Program-made: the position numbers and the translations under genes
Assembly: GCF_004769235.1 (NCBI RefSeq)
Contig: NZ_RQFG01000012.1
Coordinates: 1 to 64,000, forward strand
Length of the DNA stretch: 64,000 nt
Direction of reading: 5' to 3'
Origin: Leptospira kanakyensis
GTDB lineage: Bacteria > Spirochaetota > Leptospiria > Leptospirales > Leptospiraceae
The notes under the pieces: generated by a model
Seen by the model: only the letters and a program-made list of their open reading frames with translations
What the model was told of the DNA's origin: nothing
Database searches by the model: none
Shown here: positions 15,244 through 25,055 of the stretch, one piece after another
Layout of the letters: every line of letters starts with the position of its first letter
Numbering within the stretch: the stretch's first letter is position 1

Positions 15244-17046
15244 ATGGCCAATACCTTTTTAAGGATTTTGAAAACTTCGCGAATTGCCTTTGATTTAGCT
15301 TACAAAAGTTCTCCACTTTTAACCTTACAAATTTCTATTTTAACCATAATCAATGGTTTATTTCCTTCAATACTTGTATGGATTGGAAAACTGATCATTG
15401 ATTCCATTTTGATCGCGGAATCACATTCAAACAATTGGATAGATTTATTACAATCGGATGCGGTTCGATTAGTATACGCTGAAGGTTTCTTAACCATCCT
15501 CTTTTTTGGTTCACAAAAATTTTATAATATCTCTTATACATTACTTCGCATTCGTTTAGGGCAAGAAGTGAATGAACGGATTCTTTCTAAAGCCATTCGT
15601 TTAGAACTCACTCATTTTGAAGATTCAGAAACTTACGACAAAATGACACAGGCAAGGACAGAGGCTTCTTCCAAACCATTATCAATGGTTACGAGATTTT
15701 TTACGATTGTCCAATCCTCAGTTACCATAGTTAGTTTTTTTGGACTCCTGGTAAAACTATCCCCACTCGCTTCTTTTATATTAGTAATTGCGGCCATCCC
15801 TTCTTTCATTGCAGAAACAAAATTCTCAAACAATAGTTTTCGATTGTTCCGGTGGAAGGCAAAAGAAACAAGAGAACAAGTTTATTTAGAAACATTGATG
15901 GCAAGAGAAGATAATGCTAAAGAAATTTTATTATTTAACTTAGGGAAAGAATTCTTAAATCGATATAAAAACAACTTTCAAAGAATTTATAAAGAGGACA
16001 AAAAACTAACGGTCTACAAAGGAGTATTCAGTTTCCTTCTTGGACTACTAAGTCAATTTGCATTTTATGGATCCTATGTTTGGATTGTATGCCTTGCTTT
16101 GTTAAATAAAATTTCTTTGGGCGAAATGACAATGTATCTTGTGATTTTTAGACAAGGACAAAATACTTTTTCCAACGCACTCTCTGCCTTTGGCGGAATC
16201 TACGAAGATCACTTGTACATAGAAAACCTCAGAGAATTTTTGGATTTACCAATCCTCAAGCAGTATGGAACAGCAAAAGGAAATCACCAAAGACTAGGAA
16301 TTGTTTTTGATTCAGTTTCTTTTTTATATCCTGGTTCCAAACAACCTTCTTTATCTAATGTTAGTTTTGAATTAAAACCAGAAGAAAAACTTGCTATCGT
16401 AGGAGAAAACGGATCCGGTAAAACAACTCTTATCAAACTTTTAACACGTTTGTATTCACCTACATCCGGTAAAATTTATTTAGATGGAATCAATTTAGAA
16501 GATTGGGATGAGGAAACTTTACGAAAAAGGTTCGGAGTCATTTTCCAAAACTTTGTTCAGTATCAATTCAAAGTGGGAGAAAATATTGGAATGGGTGATG
16601 TACAAAAAATTCAATCCGAAGCAGAATGGATTCCTGCCGCAAAATTAGGCATGGCGCACGAATTTGTAACAAATTTGGAAAACGGATACGAAACAAGACT
16701 CGGAAAATGGTTTAAAGATGGACGTGAACTCTCAGGAGGACAATGGCAAAAGGTCGCTCTTTCTCGTGCGTTTATGAGATCCTCTGCAGACATCTTAATT
16801 TTAGATGAACCTACTTCCGCCATTGATGCAGAAGCAGAAATGAAAGTCTTTGAACATTTCAGAGAACATACACAAGGAAAAACAGTAATCCTTATCTCTC
16901 ATCGTTTTTCAACTGTACGAATGGCAGATCAAATTTTAGTTCTTGAACAAGGAAAAAAAACGGAATGGGGAAGCCATGAAGAACTTTTAATCAATAAAGG
17001 GAAATATGAAAAACTTTTTCGATTACAACAAGCTGGATATCAATAG
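15244..17046 (+). CDS. ABC transporter, fused permease and ATPase (exporter type)
   Basis: 600 residues, a half-transporter that should act as a homodimer. A six-helix membrane domain spans residues 1-320. The ATPase has Walker A GENGSGKTT (about 387-395), Q-loop FGVIFQNFVQ, signature LSGGQ (about 496), Walker B ILILDEPTSAID (about 518) and switch His in ISHRFS. The sequence is of the lipid/peptide/drug exporter class. Substrate unknown. A stand-alone gene; the next gene starts 57 bases later after its own Shine-Dalgarno. Confidence 0.9.
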   Translation: MANTFLRILKTSRIAFDLAYKSSPLLTLQISILTIINGLFPSILVWIGKLIIDSILIAESHSNNWIDLLQSDAVRLVYAEGFLTILFFGSQKFYNISYTLLRIRLGQEVNERILSKAIRLELTHFEDSETYDKMTQARTEASSKPLSMVTRFFTIVQSSVTIVSFFGLLVKLSPLASFILVIAAIPSFIAETKFSNNSFRLFRWKAKETREQVYLETLMAREDNAKEILLFNLGKEFLNRYKNNFQRIYKEDKKLTVYKGVFSFLLGLLSQFAFYGSYVWIVCLALLNKISLGEMTMYLVIFRQGQNTFSNALSAFGGIYEDHLYIENLREFLDLPILKQYGTAKGNHQRLGIVFDSVSFLYPGSKQPSLSNVSFELKPEEKLAIVGENGSGKTTLIKLLTRLYSPTSGKIYLDGINLEDWDEETLRKRFGVIFQNFVQYQFKVGENIGMGDVQKIQSEAEWIPAAKLGMAHEFVTNLENGYETRLGKWFKDGRELSGGQWQKVALSRAFMRSSADILILDEPTSAIDAEAEMKVFEHFREHTQGKTVILISHRFSTVRMADQILVLEQGKKTEWGSHEELLINKGKYEKLFRLQQAGYQ

Positions 17047-17103
17047 CTGAATCAAGATATCCGATATTATATGTAGGTTTATTTCGAACAATAAGGATAA
17101 GAT

Positions 17104-18228
17104 ATGGAAGACAGTTATTCTAACCTAGGGATGCGAAAACTCAAAGATCTTATCGATTCATTTGGAGAAAGATCCAAAGAAATTGGTTCTGTTGCCGGAT
17201 CCATCCAACAAGTTGCAAAACAAACCAACTTATTAGCACTCAATGCATCCATAGAAGCCGCGCGGGCAGGAGAACACGGACGTGGTTTTGAAATTGTCGC
17301 GAACGAAGTGACAAAATTATCTTTTCAAACATCTGAAGCCACAAAAAAAATCTCAGAAATTCTATCTCGTATTAATATCGAAAACACCTCAGCCAATGCT
17401 GATGTTTTTGAAATGGAAAAACAATCGATCATAGATTACGCAGAACTTTGGACAAATAATATTGCCAAAGAACTTGAATCTAAGTTTTATATCATGGCTA
17501 CTTCTCTTTACGGTTTAAAGTTTTTAATACAAAGTTTAGTTCATGCTAATATTGGAATGAAACGTGAACACCTACTTCTTATTTTACAAGAATACTTAAT
17601 TCAGAATGAACAACAACTGGCATATGCAATCTGCTGCGAACCAAATGTTATCGATTTAATGGACTCTGAATATACAAACAAAGAAGGTCATGATTCTAAA
17701 GGAAGATTTGTTCCTTATTGCCATAGACATACAGGAAGGATTTCCATCGAACCCTTACAAGGTTATGATATAGTCGGTGAAGATGAATGGTATACTCACC
17801 CCCGCGATTTGGGAGAGGATGTCATGATGGAACCTTACGACTATCCAATCGAAGGGAAAACAGTAAAAATGACAAGCCTAATGACTAATTTATTTTTACA
17901 TTCTAAATTTGCAGGGATATTGGGAGCTGACTTTTCATTGGAACAATTACAATCAGAGTTATCTCCTAAAAAACTTTTTGGGATTGGTAAAACATCTCTC
18001 ATCACTTTCAACGGGAATTTTGCTTCTCACCCAGATATCGAATTTTTAGGAACCCCCGCAACATTTCTCAGCGATGAAGCCAAACGAAAAATTCAAAGGG
18101 GAGAGAGTTTTACCTTTATCGACAATACAAATACAGCGAGGATTCTAAAACCTGTGCGCATTGGCCAAAGCAAAAGACCTTGGAGTATCCTTGTGGAATT
18201 CAATTTACTTTCTGCATTAAAAAAGTAG
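17104..18228 (+). CDS. Soluble chemotaxis-type protein: MCP tip first, dCache domain last
   Basis: 374 residues with no transmembrane segment. Residues ~30-95 are the highly conserved MCP signalling tip ([20 protein letters not shown], then [20 protein letters not shown]). After a short helix, residues ~115-374 form a double-Cache sensor: [63 protein letters not shown] and [18 protein letters not shown]. In ordinary receptors the order is reversed (Cache outside, membrane helices, then MCP tip). The ATG is preceded by AAGGATAAG, so a truncated annotation is unlikely. It may sense a cytoplasmic ligand and sit at the receptor array base or act on CheA directly. CheW partner not in window. Confidence 0.75.
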   Translation: MEDSYSNLGMRKLKDLIDSFGERSKEIGSVAGSIQQVAKQTNLLALNASIEAARAGEHGRGFEIVANEVTKLSFQTSEATKKISEILSRINIENTSANADVFEMEKQSIIDYAELWTNNIAKELESKFYIMATSLYGLKFLIQSLVHANIGMKREHLLLILQEYLIQNEQQLAYAICCEPNVIDLMDSEYTNKEGHDSKGRFVPYCHRHTGRISIEPLQGYDIVGEDEWYTHPRDLGEDVMMEPYDYPIEGKTVKMTSLMTNLFLHSKFAGILGADFSLEQLQSELSPKKLFGIGKTSLITFNGNFASHPDIEFLGTPATFLSDEAKRKIQRGESFTFIDNTNTARILKPVRIGQSKRPWSILVEFNLLSALKK

Positions 18229-18297
18229 CCATTACCTAACCTTCCAAGTTGTCAGATAGATACTTGATTCGCTATCGCGAACCAAAACTCTGGCTTT

Positions 18298-19818
18298 ATG
18301 GACATCGATTCCTTGTTACAGGATCTAAAAACACTTCTGGACTCGCCGAAGGAACTTGTAACGATCTCTGATGAAAAACGATTGGAACTCATGATCCTCT
18401 GTGGGAAAATTTCTCGCCCAGACAGAAATGAAGTCCGGAAGAGAAACCGCACGGTTCGCGTCGAAAAAAAACAAACTCTCAAAGTTCAGGAAAAACAAAA
18501 AACTGCCTTAACTGGAATTAGACGAGCAAGGGAAACGGCCGTATTCCAAGCCCCCCTACAAATTTCCAATACAGCTGGATGGTCCTGGGACAAAGCAGAA
18601 GAACTTTCGAATCCCAAACCATGTTATATCTGCAAAACTCCATTTACCAAACTCCATTTTTTTTATGATTCGATGTGTTCTAATTGTGCAGAACTCAATT
18701 ATTCCAAAAGATTTCAAACTGCTGACCTAAGAGGGACAGTTGCGGTCATCACTGGATCCAGATTAAAAATCGGATACCAATCCACCTTACTTTTGTTACG
18801 TTCAGGTGCTCGTGTCATTGCCACAACAAGATTTCCCAATGATTCTGCCATTCGGTTTTCCAAAGAAACCGATTTCCATTTATGGAAAGACCGTTTGCAG
18901 ATTTTTGGACTAGATTTACGACACACGCCCAGTGTCGAAATTTTTTGTAAATTTTTAGAAAATCATTTAGAACGTTTAGACATCCTCATCAATAATGCAG
19001 CACAAACGGTAAGACGACCTCCTGGTTTCTACGGTCACCTTCTAGACACAGAAAAACTAACTTTATCTGAGTTACCCCAAGAGGCACAAAAGTTACTTAG
19101 TTTTTACCAACATTGCAAACAAGAGTTAGATTCCTATAGATCAGATTCTGAGATGAAAGATACAGCCACAGCTCTTGCTGTGAGTTGGAACCACAAAACT
19201 CCGGGTGTAGGAATTCGTTCTTCTGCTGCCCTTTCTCAAATCCCCTATTCGCATGATAATTCTCACGAACTAGAAGCGGTATTCCCGGAAGGAGAACTGG
19301 ATGCTGATTTACAACAAGTAGATCTTCGCAAAACGAATAGTTGGCGACTAAGGCTTGGCGAAATTAATACTTCAGAAATGTTAGAAGTGCAATTGGTGAA
19401 TGCAGTGGCGCCGTTTGTGCTCTGCAATCGTCTCGTAGGCATTATGCGAAGGGACAATACTGGAAAAAAACATATCATCAACGTATCAGCTATGGAAGGA
19501 AAATTTCATAGGTTCAAAAAAGAAGACCGCCATCCGCATACAAATATGGCCAAAGCAGCCCTCAATATGATGACTCATACATCCGCTGAAGATTTTGCAC
19601 AAGATGGAATCTTTATGAATGCGGTAGACACAGGTTGGGTAACAGATGAAGACCCGATCGAACTTGCAAAAAGAAAACAGGATCTTCATGATTTCCAACC
19701 ACCTCTCGATATAGTTGATGGTGCCGCCAGGGTCGTTGATCCCCTGTTTGACGGTGTCAACACAGGGAAACATTGGATCGGGAAATTTCTAAAAGATTAT
19801 TTTCCTATTGATTGGTAG
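18298..19818 (+). CDS. Zinc-ribbon SDR-family oxidoreductase-like protein
   Basis: 506 residues. Residues 1-100 are charged and of unknown role. A CxxC...CxxC zinc ribbon follows (CYIC near 109-112, CSNC near 127-130). Then comes a Rossmann SDR domain with [14 protein letters not shown] (cofactor loop), DILINNAAQ (the NNAG block) and INVSAMEG (catalytic Ser strand). At the YxxxK position the sequence is TNMAK: Lys is present, but Tyr is replaced by Thr. The usual PG after it is DTGWVTDE. The protein may bind NAD(P) without classical dehydrogenase activity. Its 3' end overlaps the convergent alkylsulfatase gene by 14 bases. Confidence 0.75.
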   Translation: MDIDSLLQDLKTLLDSPKELVTISDEKRLELMILCGKISRPDRNEVRKRNRTVRVEKKQTLKVQEKQKTALTGIRRARETAVFQAPLQISNTAGWSWDKAEELSNPKPCYICKTPFTKLHFFYDSMCSNCAELNYSKRFQTADLRGTVAVITGSRLKIGYQSTLLLLRSGARVIATTRFPNDSAIRFSKETDFHLWKDRLQIFGLDLRHTPSVEIFCKFLENHLERLDILINNAAQTVRRPPGFYGHLLDTEKLTLSELPQEAQKLLSFYQHCKQELDSYRSDSEMKDTATALAVSWNHKTPGVGIRSSAALSQIPYSHDNSHELEAVFPEGELDADLQQVDLRKTNSWRLRLGEINTSEMLEVQLVNAVAPFVLCNRLVGIMRRDNTGKKHIINVSAMEGKFHRFKKEDRHPHTNMAKAALNMMTHTSAEDFAQDGIFMNAVDTGWVTDEDPIELAKRKQDLHDFQPPLDIVDGAARVVDPLFDGVNTGKHWIGKFLKDYFPIDW

Positions 19819-21547
19819 GAACCTTTAAAGTAAGAATTTGTTCTTTTGGTGAAAACTTCTTTAGAAACTGAGTAAAAGATAACAAATTCCCTTTTTTAAA
19901 TCGAAACTTAAGAAGTGTAGTTGCAGGTGATTTCAATCGGGTTAACATTTCTTTCCAATCTTGTGAATTTAATTCCACAATCAAATCCGCATCAGCGATC
20001 AAACTAGGAATGACCTCCGCTACCCCTTTCCTTAAATGAATGGTATACGTTTCTTTTGTATCGAGAAAAATAAATCCTACTTTTTCGTCTGTATCGAAAC
20101 TCAGCTTCGGATCCAAATTGGCAACAAAACTACTTAAAATTACTTTTACTGGATAACGTCGTAACAATTCAGGGCTCGGTCTTACCTTAATTTTAGCGAC
20201 AAACTGGTTACGTAACTCCAATGCTTCGGTAAGATAATAGTGTTTTGCATTGGCATTGGATTCTGACACTCCTAATTTTTCAAGGGCCTCAATTCGCAAA
20301 GGAATAACATCTGTCAATTTTGGATCATGACGCAGCAGGTAACCTGATAGTGTTAATACCGTCTGGTATTCTTTTATTTGGAGTTTACTTTTTGTATACT
20401 TGAGTAAGTTCTCACTTCCACCGGCTAAATCCACAATTAAGTCGGCATAAACCTTTCGATCTAAGGGATGTAATTCAGCTGCATCACCACTAAACCAACC
20501 TAAATTTCCGGCAAATGCGGAACGCACAGACCAAGATACTTTTCCATAAATTTCTTTTAGATAAGGAGATTTTTTTAAATGTTCTGGCAATTGAACCAAT
20601 TGCACTAAGTCATCAGGATGGTAACCTGCATTGATACCACGCAACGACTGATCATGTACAAATTGTACGGCATCGCGATAATCAGTCACAATATCATAAA
20701 TATATGATTTTCCCGAGATTGGTTTTCCATGACTGGGAACTAAATGTTCTGGTTTTAAATTTCGTATAATATCAAGTGATTCATACCAATGTTTTAAACT
20801 ACGAAACCAAGTCCCTCGGATCGTATATAAATTGGGAAATGCTTTATAAATATTATCACCTACGAATAAGATATTCTTTTCTGGATGATAAATATAAATT
20901 TGATCATCCGTTTCACCTGGAGCATGGATGAGTCTCAGCCGTATTCCTGATACTTCAATGTTGAGACTGTCGCGAAAGGTTTTTGTAGGAGGAACAAAAT
21001 CTAATTTTGTATCGGCATTGTAACCTTGGTAAGGCCCAATCCCCACATTGACCAAATCACTTTTTTCTAAATAATTACCAAACATACGAGCACTTCTCGT
21101 TCCAATGATGGGAGTGGTTTCACTGGCTAGTTTCTGAACCGTAGGGAGCAAACTTTCGTGTGCATAAACTTCCGGTGAAACATCGGTAACAAACGACCCA
21201 GAACCAAAAATATGATCTGGATGACTATGTGTGTAAATGATTGCTTTGATTGGCAAAGAAGAAATCTTTCTAAAATCTTCTAAAACTTGTTTGGATGCCT
21301 TCAACTCATCTAATGTATCAATGATGACAAGACCATCCTTCCCTACGAGTAAGATTGAATTCGCGATTCCATAACCGACCGCAGAATAAACTCCAGGAGC
21401 CACTTCATAAATTTTTTTTTCAAACTCGGCATTAAATTCTTCCAAATGGATATGTTCTGAATCATTTGCTGGGGTTTTTGATTTTGTAGTGTTACAATCA
21501 TTGAATAAGATTAAAAAGAGAAATAGAACTAAGGTTTTTATTTTCAT
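19805..21547 (-). CDS. SdsA-type alkyl sulfatase, metallo-beta-lactamase fold lipoprotein
   Basis: 580 residues from ATG 21547 (a longer frame begins at 21631, but 21547 gives a proper signal: [18 protein letters not shown], lipidated Cys at about 18). The catalytic domain has the binuclear zinc motif THSHPDH at about residues 106-112, then [20 protein letters not shown] and [19 protein letters not shown]. It continues into a helical dimerisation domain and a C-terminal SCP2-like sterol/lipid-binding domain ([17 protein letters not shown] to the end). This is the order of the SdsA1/BDS1 alkylsulfatases, which hydrolyse alkyl sulfate esters to alcohol and sulfate. Envelope-anchored, it would act outside the inner membrane. 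Adjacent to an outer-membrane protein and the type I sulfatase operon. Confidence 0.85.
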   Translation of the reverse strand: MKIKTLVLFLFLILFNDCNTTKSKTPANDSEHIHLEEFNAEFEKKIYEVAPGVYSAVGYGIANSILLVGKDGLVIIDTLDELKASKQVLEDFRKISSLPIKAIIYTHSHPDHIFGSGSFVTDVSPEVYAHESLLPTVQKLASETTPIIGTRSARMFGNYLEKSDLVNVGIGPYQGYNADTKLDFVPPTKTFRDSLNIEVSGIRLRLIHAPGETDDQIYIYHPEKNILFVGDNIYKAFPNLYTIRGTWFRSLKHWYESLDIIRNLKPEHLVPSHGKPISGKSYIYDIVTDYRDAVQFVHDQSLRGINAGYHPDDLVQLVQLPEHLKKSPYLKEIYGKVSWSVRSAFAGNLGWFSGDAAELHPLDRKVYADLIVDLAGGSENLLKYTKSKLQIKEYQTVLTLSGYLLRHDPKLTDVIPLRIEALEKLGVSESNANAKHYYLTEALELRNQFVAKIKVRPSPELLRRYPVKVILSSFVANLDPKLSFDTDEKVGFIFLDTKETYTIHLRKGVAEVIPSLIADADLIVELNSQDWKEMLTRLKSPATTLLKFRFKKGNLLSFTQFLKKFSPKEQILTLKVPTNQ

Positions 21548-21896
21548 ACAATTTTTATCAAACCAACCAAAGGTTAAAGAATAAACATAGTTTTGAGATC
21601 CAAAGAACAGAACCTTAACATTTAAACCCATTACATTGCGCGAATTGTATAATCAATCACCTATCATTCTCTTAATTATTGAATCATTGGCCCTTTCTAT
21701 ACAATTACTTACGAACTAACAGATAGAAGGTGAGACATTCAAAAGATTAGAAAAAATGATTTAAAAAAAGAAAGATTCCAATCCAGGATCTAACCAATAA
21801 ATACAATATATTGGAAACATATCTGTAATAGCAGATTTCAATCTACCCAAATCGGGTCTTTAGTGAACAGTGTCCAAAACACTACCGAGAGACCCA
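21548..21896. other. Divergent promoter region between alkylsulfatase and outer-membrane protein genes
   Basis: 349 bases between divergent starts. AT-rich; I see no gene. An imperfect inverted repeat CCAATA (21794-21799) / TATTGG (21809-21814) may be an operator. The GAGAGACCCAATG before 21897 is the best ribosome-binding signal for the plus-strand gene. Confidence 0.35.
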
Positions 21897-23006
21897 ATGA
21901 AACAAGTTCTATGGAGCCTAATCCTTACCTTATTCGTATATTCCCCTCTTTTGGCACAATCTACGACAAAAGAACCCACAAACCTATCCCAAACCAAGCC
22001 AGACGGTCTAAATTTGAAACCTGAGGACGAAGTAACAGAAAAGGAACGGTGGCGATTCCTTTTCTATGCTGGTGCCGGAAAGGCAGAAATCCAGACCAAT
22101 CCGAATATCCCTTTTGCACACCGTGATCCCAATACGGGACTCATTACAAATCCGGGAATCGGGAAAAAAACTGGCCTTACCAATGCTGGCACGACAAATT
22201 TTCCCTCCGAAGGATCAGGAACAAACCAAGGTTCTGTTTTTACATTGGCTAACGATAAATGGTTGTTTGCTTATGGGTATACCTCCATCGACCTAAAGAT
22301 GTCACCCGCAAACCAAGGGACAGTTCCCATTCGTTCCTTTGATTCTTCTTCTGATCATGTTGTCAGAAACTTGCGAGTTGATTATACACAAAAAATTTCA
22401 GATTTAGTTTCTGCAGTATTCTCTGTTCGACAATTTCTAAGGACTGGAAATTACGAATGGAACAATGTATTAGAAACAACGAATGTATCAAACCATTATG
22501 TTGCTTTTCCTAAAATTCAAGTAAATGATAGTATGAAAATTAATATCTATTCACTCGGATTTAAATTCAATTATTTCAAAAACTGGGAAATTGAACCTTA
22601 CTTTCAATACCGTGATGCCAGGTTTTATGCCAATGTATTTTCTACAGTTGGAGTTATACAAAGGTCGGACAATTCACTTTTACCCTCAGATCCTGCTGCT
22701 ATCGGAAACGCTTGGGCATACCAAGGTTTAGGAAGTGCTTATGCACTACCTTTATACAATGCCATTGATAAAGAATTTGGGAATGTTGGTTTACGCTTAC
22801 AATACAATCCTTATAAGTTTTTATTCTTAAGGTCTGACGTGAGAAGAAACCCTGTCCTTGCTGCTTGGGAAGTAAGAGGGTCTGTCACAGTTTTTTTAAG
22901 TAAGTATTTTGGAATCACAGCTGGTGGGGTTTATGCAGAGGCAGAAATCAATCCACTGAGTCTACGTGGTTGGGAAATTGGTCCTACATTTACTTATTTG
23001 TTTTAA
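21897..23006 (+). CDS. Outer-membrane beta-barrel protein
   Basis: 369 residues from ATG 21897 (MKQVLWSLILTLFVYSPLLAQ, signal peptide cleaved after AQ). An upstream in-frame GTG at 21870 would extend it unnaturally. The mature protein has a ~40-residue polar linker, then repeated amphipathic strands (FLFYAGAGKAEIQ, NWEIEPYFQYRDARFYANVF, NVGLRLQYNPYKFLFLRSDV), and ends FTYLF with a terminal Phe. No family name recognised. Placed between an alkylsulfatase and the sulfatase/FGE operon, it could be the pore for sulfated substrates; this is context only. Confidence 0.7.
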   Translation: MKQVLWSLILTLFVYSPLLAQSTTKEPTNLSQTKPDGLNLKPEDEVTEKERWRFLFYAGAGKAEIQTNPNIPFAHRDPNTGLITNPGIGKKTGLTNAGTTNFPSEGSGTNQGSVFTLANDKWLFAYGYTSIDLKMSPANQGTVPIRSFDSSSDHVVRNLRVDYTQKISDLVSAVFSVRQFLRTGNYEWNNVLETTNVSNHYVAFPKIQVNDSMKINIYSLGFKFNYFKNWEIEPYFQYRDARFYANVFSTVGVIQRSDNSLLPSDPAAIGNAWAYQGLGSAYALPLYNAIDKEFGNVGLRLQYNPYKFLFLRSDVRRNPVLAAWEVRGSVTVFLSKYFGITAGGVYAEAEINPLSLRGWEIGPTFTYLF

Positions 23007-23040
23007 TGTAGAACCAACTCACACCAAAGTTATCTAAAGA

Positions 23041-24102
23041 TTACGGTAAAGGAATTTCAATTCTTTTACCATCATGTCCAATAATCAAATCTCCATGAAA
23101 CACTTTCAGAATTGGATCTTTGTAAATAGCTTTCGTTTGGATATAACCTTTCACAAACGGAATCATATGAGTTAAAACTAATGTTTTTACCTTTGCTTCT
23201 TCAGTCAAAATTCCTAACTCTGTAGCATCAATATGATATAATTGAATGTCTTTCATAATTTTGGTAAATCGCGGATGATTGATTGATTCATAAGCCTTTT
23301 CAACTTTTGCAATCATTGACTTGTTCATCACTTCTGAAATTAGATAATCAACACCAAATGACTGTTTCTTCAAAAATTCAGAATTAGCAGTATCACCAGA
23401 AATCACAATGGACTTCCCTTTGTATTCCACTCGATAACCAACAGCCGGCTCCACAGGTTCATGATTGACAAAGAAACCATAAACCACTACCCCATCCTTC
23501 TCATAAATAATTTTCGAGGACCCGTCAGATTTAGGAGAAAATTCATTTGATTTTGCCCCTTTCCACTGCGATGGCATTACGGATTCACCATGGTGTTTGG
23601 TGCGGTAGTAGTATTCAGATTGATAACTCTTTAAAAAACCATTTACAAGATCTGTAACTCCTTTCGGCCCATATACGGTTAGAGGTTTTTGTCTTCCTAA
23701 TAACCAACTGCGATCAATCACTTCCCCTAAGTCTGCAAAATGATCCGAATGAAAATGTGTAATAAACACAGCCCCTATTTCCGAGACTGGCAGGTGTAAC
23801 TTTTCCATCGCCATAGCAACACCATCACCAGCATCAAATAACAAAAACTGACCATTTACAAATATGGCCGTGGAATTTTGAATGCTTTCCGAAGGCAGAG
23901 GAGAACCTGTTCCCGTAAGAACAATGGTAATTTTATCTTTTGCCAAAAGTTCTTTTGCCGCGTTTGCCTTTACTGTTGTGCTTTCATTGACTCGACTGAG
24001 GACGAAACGATCCCAAGAACAAGACAGTGTGAGTGAACCTAGTGAACAGATAGACAAGAATAGAATCTTGAAATAGTGAGACTTGAGTTGCATTAACTTC
24101 AT
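23041..24102 (-). CDS. Metallo-beta-lactamase-fold lipoprotein, AtsA/RNase Z-like
   Basis: 353 residues from ATG 24102 (AAAGGA lies 8 bases upstream; a frame open to 24255 adds non-signal sequence). N-terminal lipoprotein signal: FKILFLSICSLGSLTLSC. The fold opens ITIVLTGTGSPLPSESIQNS, has the zinc ligands FITHFHSDHFADLGE, a later SGDTANSEFL (Asp ligand) and TLVLTHMIPF (His ligand). This is closest to the AtsA-type arylsulfatase branch of the RNase Z-like hydrolases. Last gene of the minus-strand sulfatase-FGE-hydrolase operon, 10 bases behind FGE, so a role on sulfate esters is plausible but inferred. Confidence 0.75.
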   Translation of the reverse strand: MKLMQLKSHYFKILFLSICSLGSLTLSCSWDRFVLSRVNESTTVKANAAKELLAKDKITIVLTGTGSPLPSESIQNSTAIFVNGQFLLFDAGDGVAMAMEKLHLPVSEIGAVFITHFHSDHFADLGEVIDRSWLLGRQKPLTVYGPKGVTDLVNGFLKSYQSEYYYRTKHHGESVMPSQWKGAKSNEFSPKSDGSSKIIYEKDGVVVYGFFVNHEPVEPAVGYRVEYKGKSIVISGDTANSEFLKKQSFGVDYLISEVMNKSMIAKVEKAYESINHPRFTKIMKDIQLYHIDATELGILTEEAKVKTLVLTHMIPFVKGYIQTKAIYKDPILKVFHGDLIIGHDGKRIEIPLP

Positions 24103-24112
24103 AATTTTTCCT

Positions 24113-25039
24113 TTAGTTTTTTTTGAATGTATCGAAATGATTGCGTATGATGGTTCGAAACCCAATATGATTACTTGCCAATTGGTCTTCTTGAGGCTGT
24201 TTTGCAGCTGCCCTGTATCGTTTGCAATAGTTTGGCGAACAAAGATACGATCCACCTTTGATGGTATGGTATTTTGATTTATCTAAAGACTTGTCCACTG
24301 GCCATGAATCTGCAGTGTATTCCCAAACATTTCCTATCATATCATAAAGGCCAAATTTATTTTTCGCAAAACAACCAACAGGTGAAATTCCCATAAACCC
24401 ATCTTTCCCTTCATCTAAGTAAGGAAACTCACCTTGCCATGTATTGGCCTCTTCCCGACTTCCATTCGCCGCTGCCCATTCCCACTCCACCTCTGTCGGT
24501 AAGGTACGTCCCTTCCATTTTGCATAAGAATTAGCATCCTGATAACTGACTGCGACTACAGGATATGATCCCTTCCCTTCAATCGAAGAATTTGGCCCAT
24601 CGGGATGACGCCAATTGGTTCCAGGAACATAACGCCACCAATCGAGTACAGAGTGAGTCTCTTTATGAGTTTTTGGTTTTTGAAAGACAACGGCCCCCGG
24701 TCTATACAGTCCTGAATCAATCGCAGATACATTCGGAATCAATTGTGTCTCTGCTTCCGTTTGATAACCTGTCTCCCAAACAAATTTTGCAAATTCATCA
24801 TTGGTAACTTCTGTTTCATCCATCCAGAATCCAGAAACAGTTGTGTTATAAATCGGCGATTCCTCAGGATACACATTGGATCCCTTTTCAAAGTTTCCCG
24901 AGGGAATCCATACCATTCCGAAAAGGTTTGAATTCTCATTTGATTTTGGATAATGACAAAATTTTTTGATTCCAAAATGATTTTGAATCAACGAACATTG
25001 CCAAAGTAAAAATGATAAAACAAAACTCGTCATTTTCAT
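24113..25039 (-). CDS. Formylglycine-generating enzyme (SUMF1/FGE family)
   Basis: 308 residues with lipobox-like LLWQCS (Cys at 15), so probably envelope-anchored. The FGE fold: FGMVWIPSGNFEKGS, VSGFWMDETEVTNDEFAKF, YPVVAVSYQDANSYAKWKGR, TEVEWEWAAANG, FGLYDMIGNVWEYT and GGSYLCSPNYCKRYRAAAKQ. The last holds the two active-site Cys (267 and 272) of true FGEs rather than SUMF1-fold relatives. FGE oxidises the catalytic Cys of type I sulfatases to formylglycine with copper and O2. Its client is almost certainly the sulfatase encoded 17 bases upstream in the same operon. Confidence 0.9.
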   Translation of the reverse strand: MKMTSFVLSFLLWQCSLIQNHFGIKKFCHYPKSNENSNLFGMVWIPSGNFEKGSNVYPEESPIYNTTVSGFWMDETEVTNDEFAKFVWETGYQTEAETQLIPNVSAIDSGLYRPGAVVFQKPKTHKETHSVLDWWRYVPGTNWRHPDGPNSSIEGKGSYPVVAVSYQDANSYAKWKGRTLPTEVEWEWAAANGSREEANTWQGEFPYLDEGKDGFMGISPVGCFAKNKFGLYDMIGNVWEYTADSWPVDKSLDKSKYHTIKGGSYLCSPNYCKRYRAAAKQPQEDQLASNHIGFRTIIRNHFDTFKKN

Positions 25040-25055
25040 ACTAGATGAGAAAATT

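Noticed and set aside
19805..21631. Longer alkylsulfatase start at 21631
   Set aside because: It adds non-signal sequence before a clear lipoprotein signal that starts at 21547.
23041..24255. Longer start for the metallo-hydrolase lipoprotein (24255)
   Set aside because: It would overlap the FGE gene; 24102 has a Shine-Dalgarno and a lipoprotein signal.
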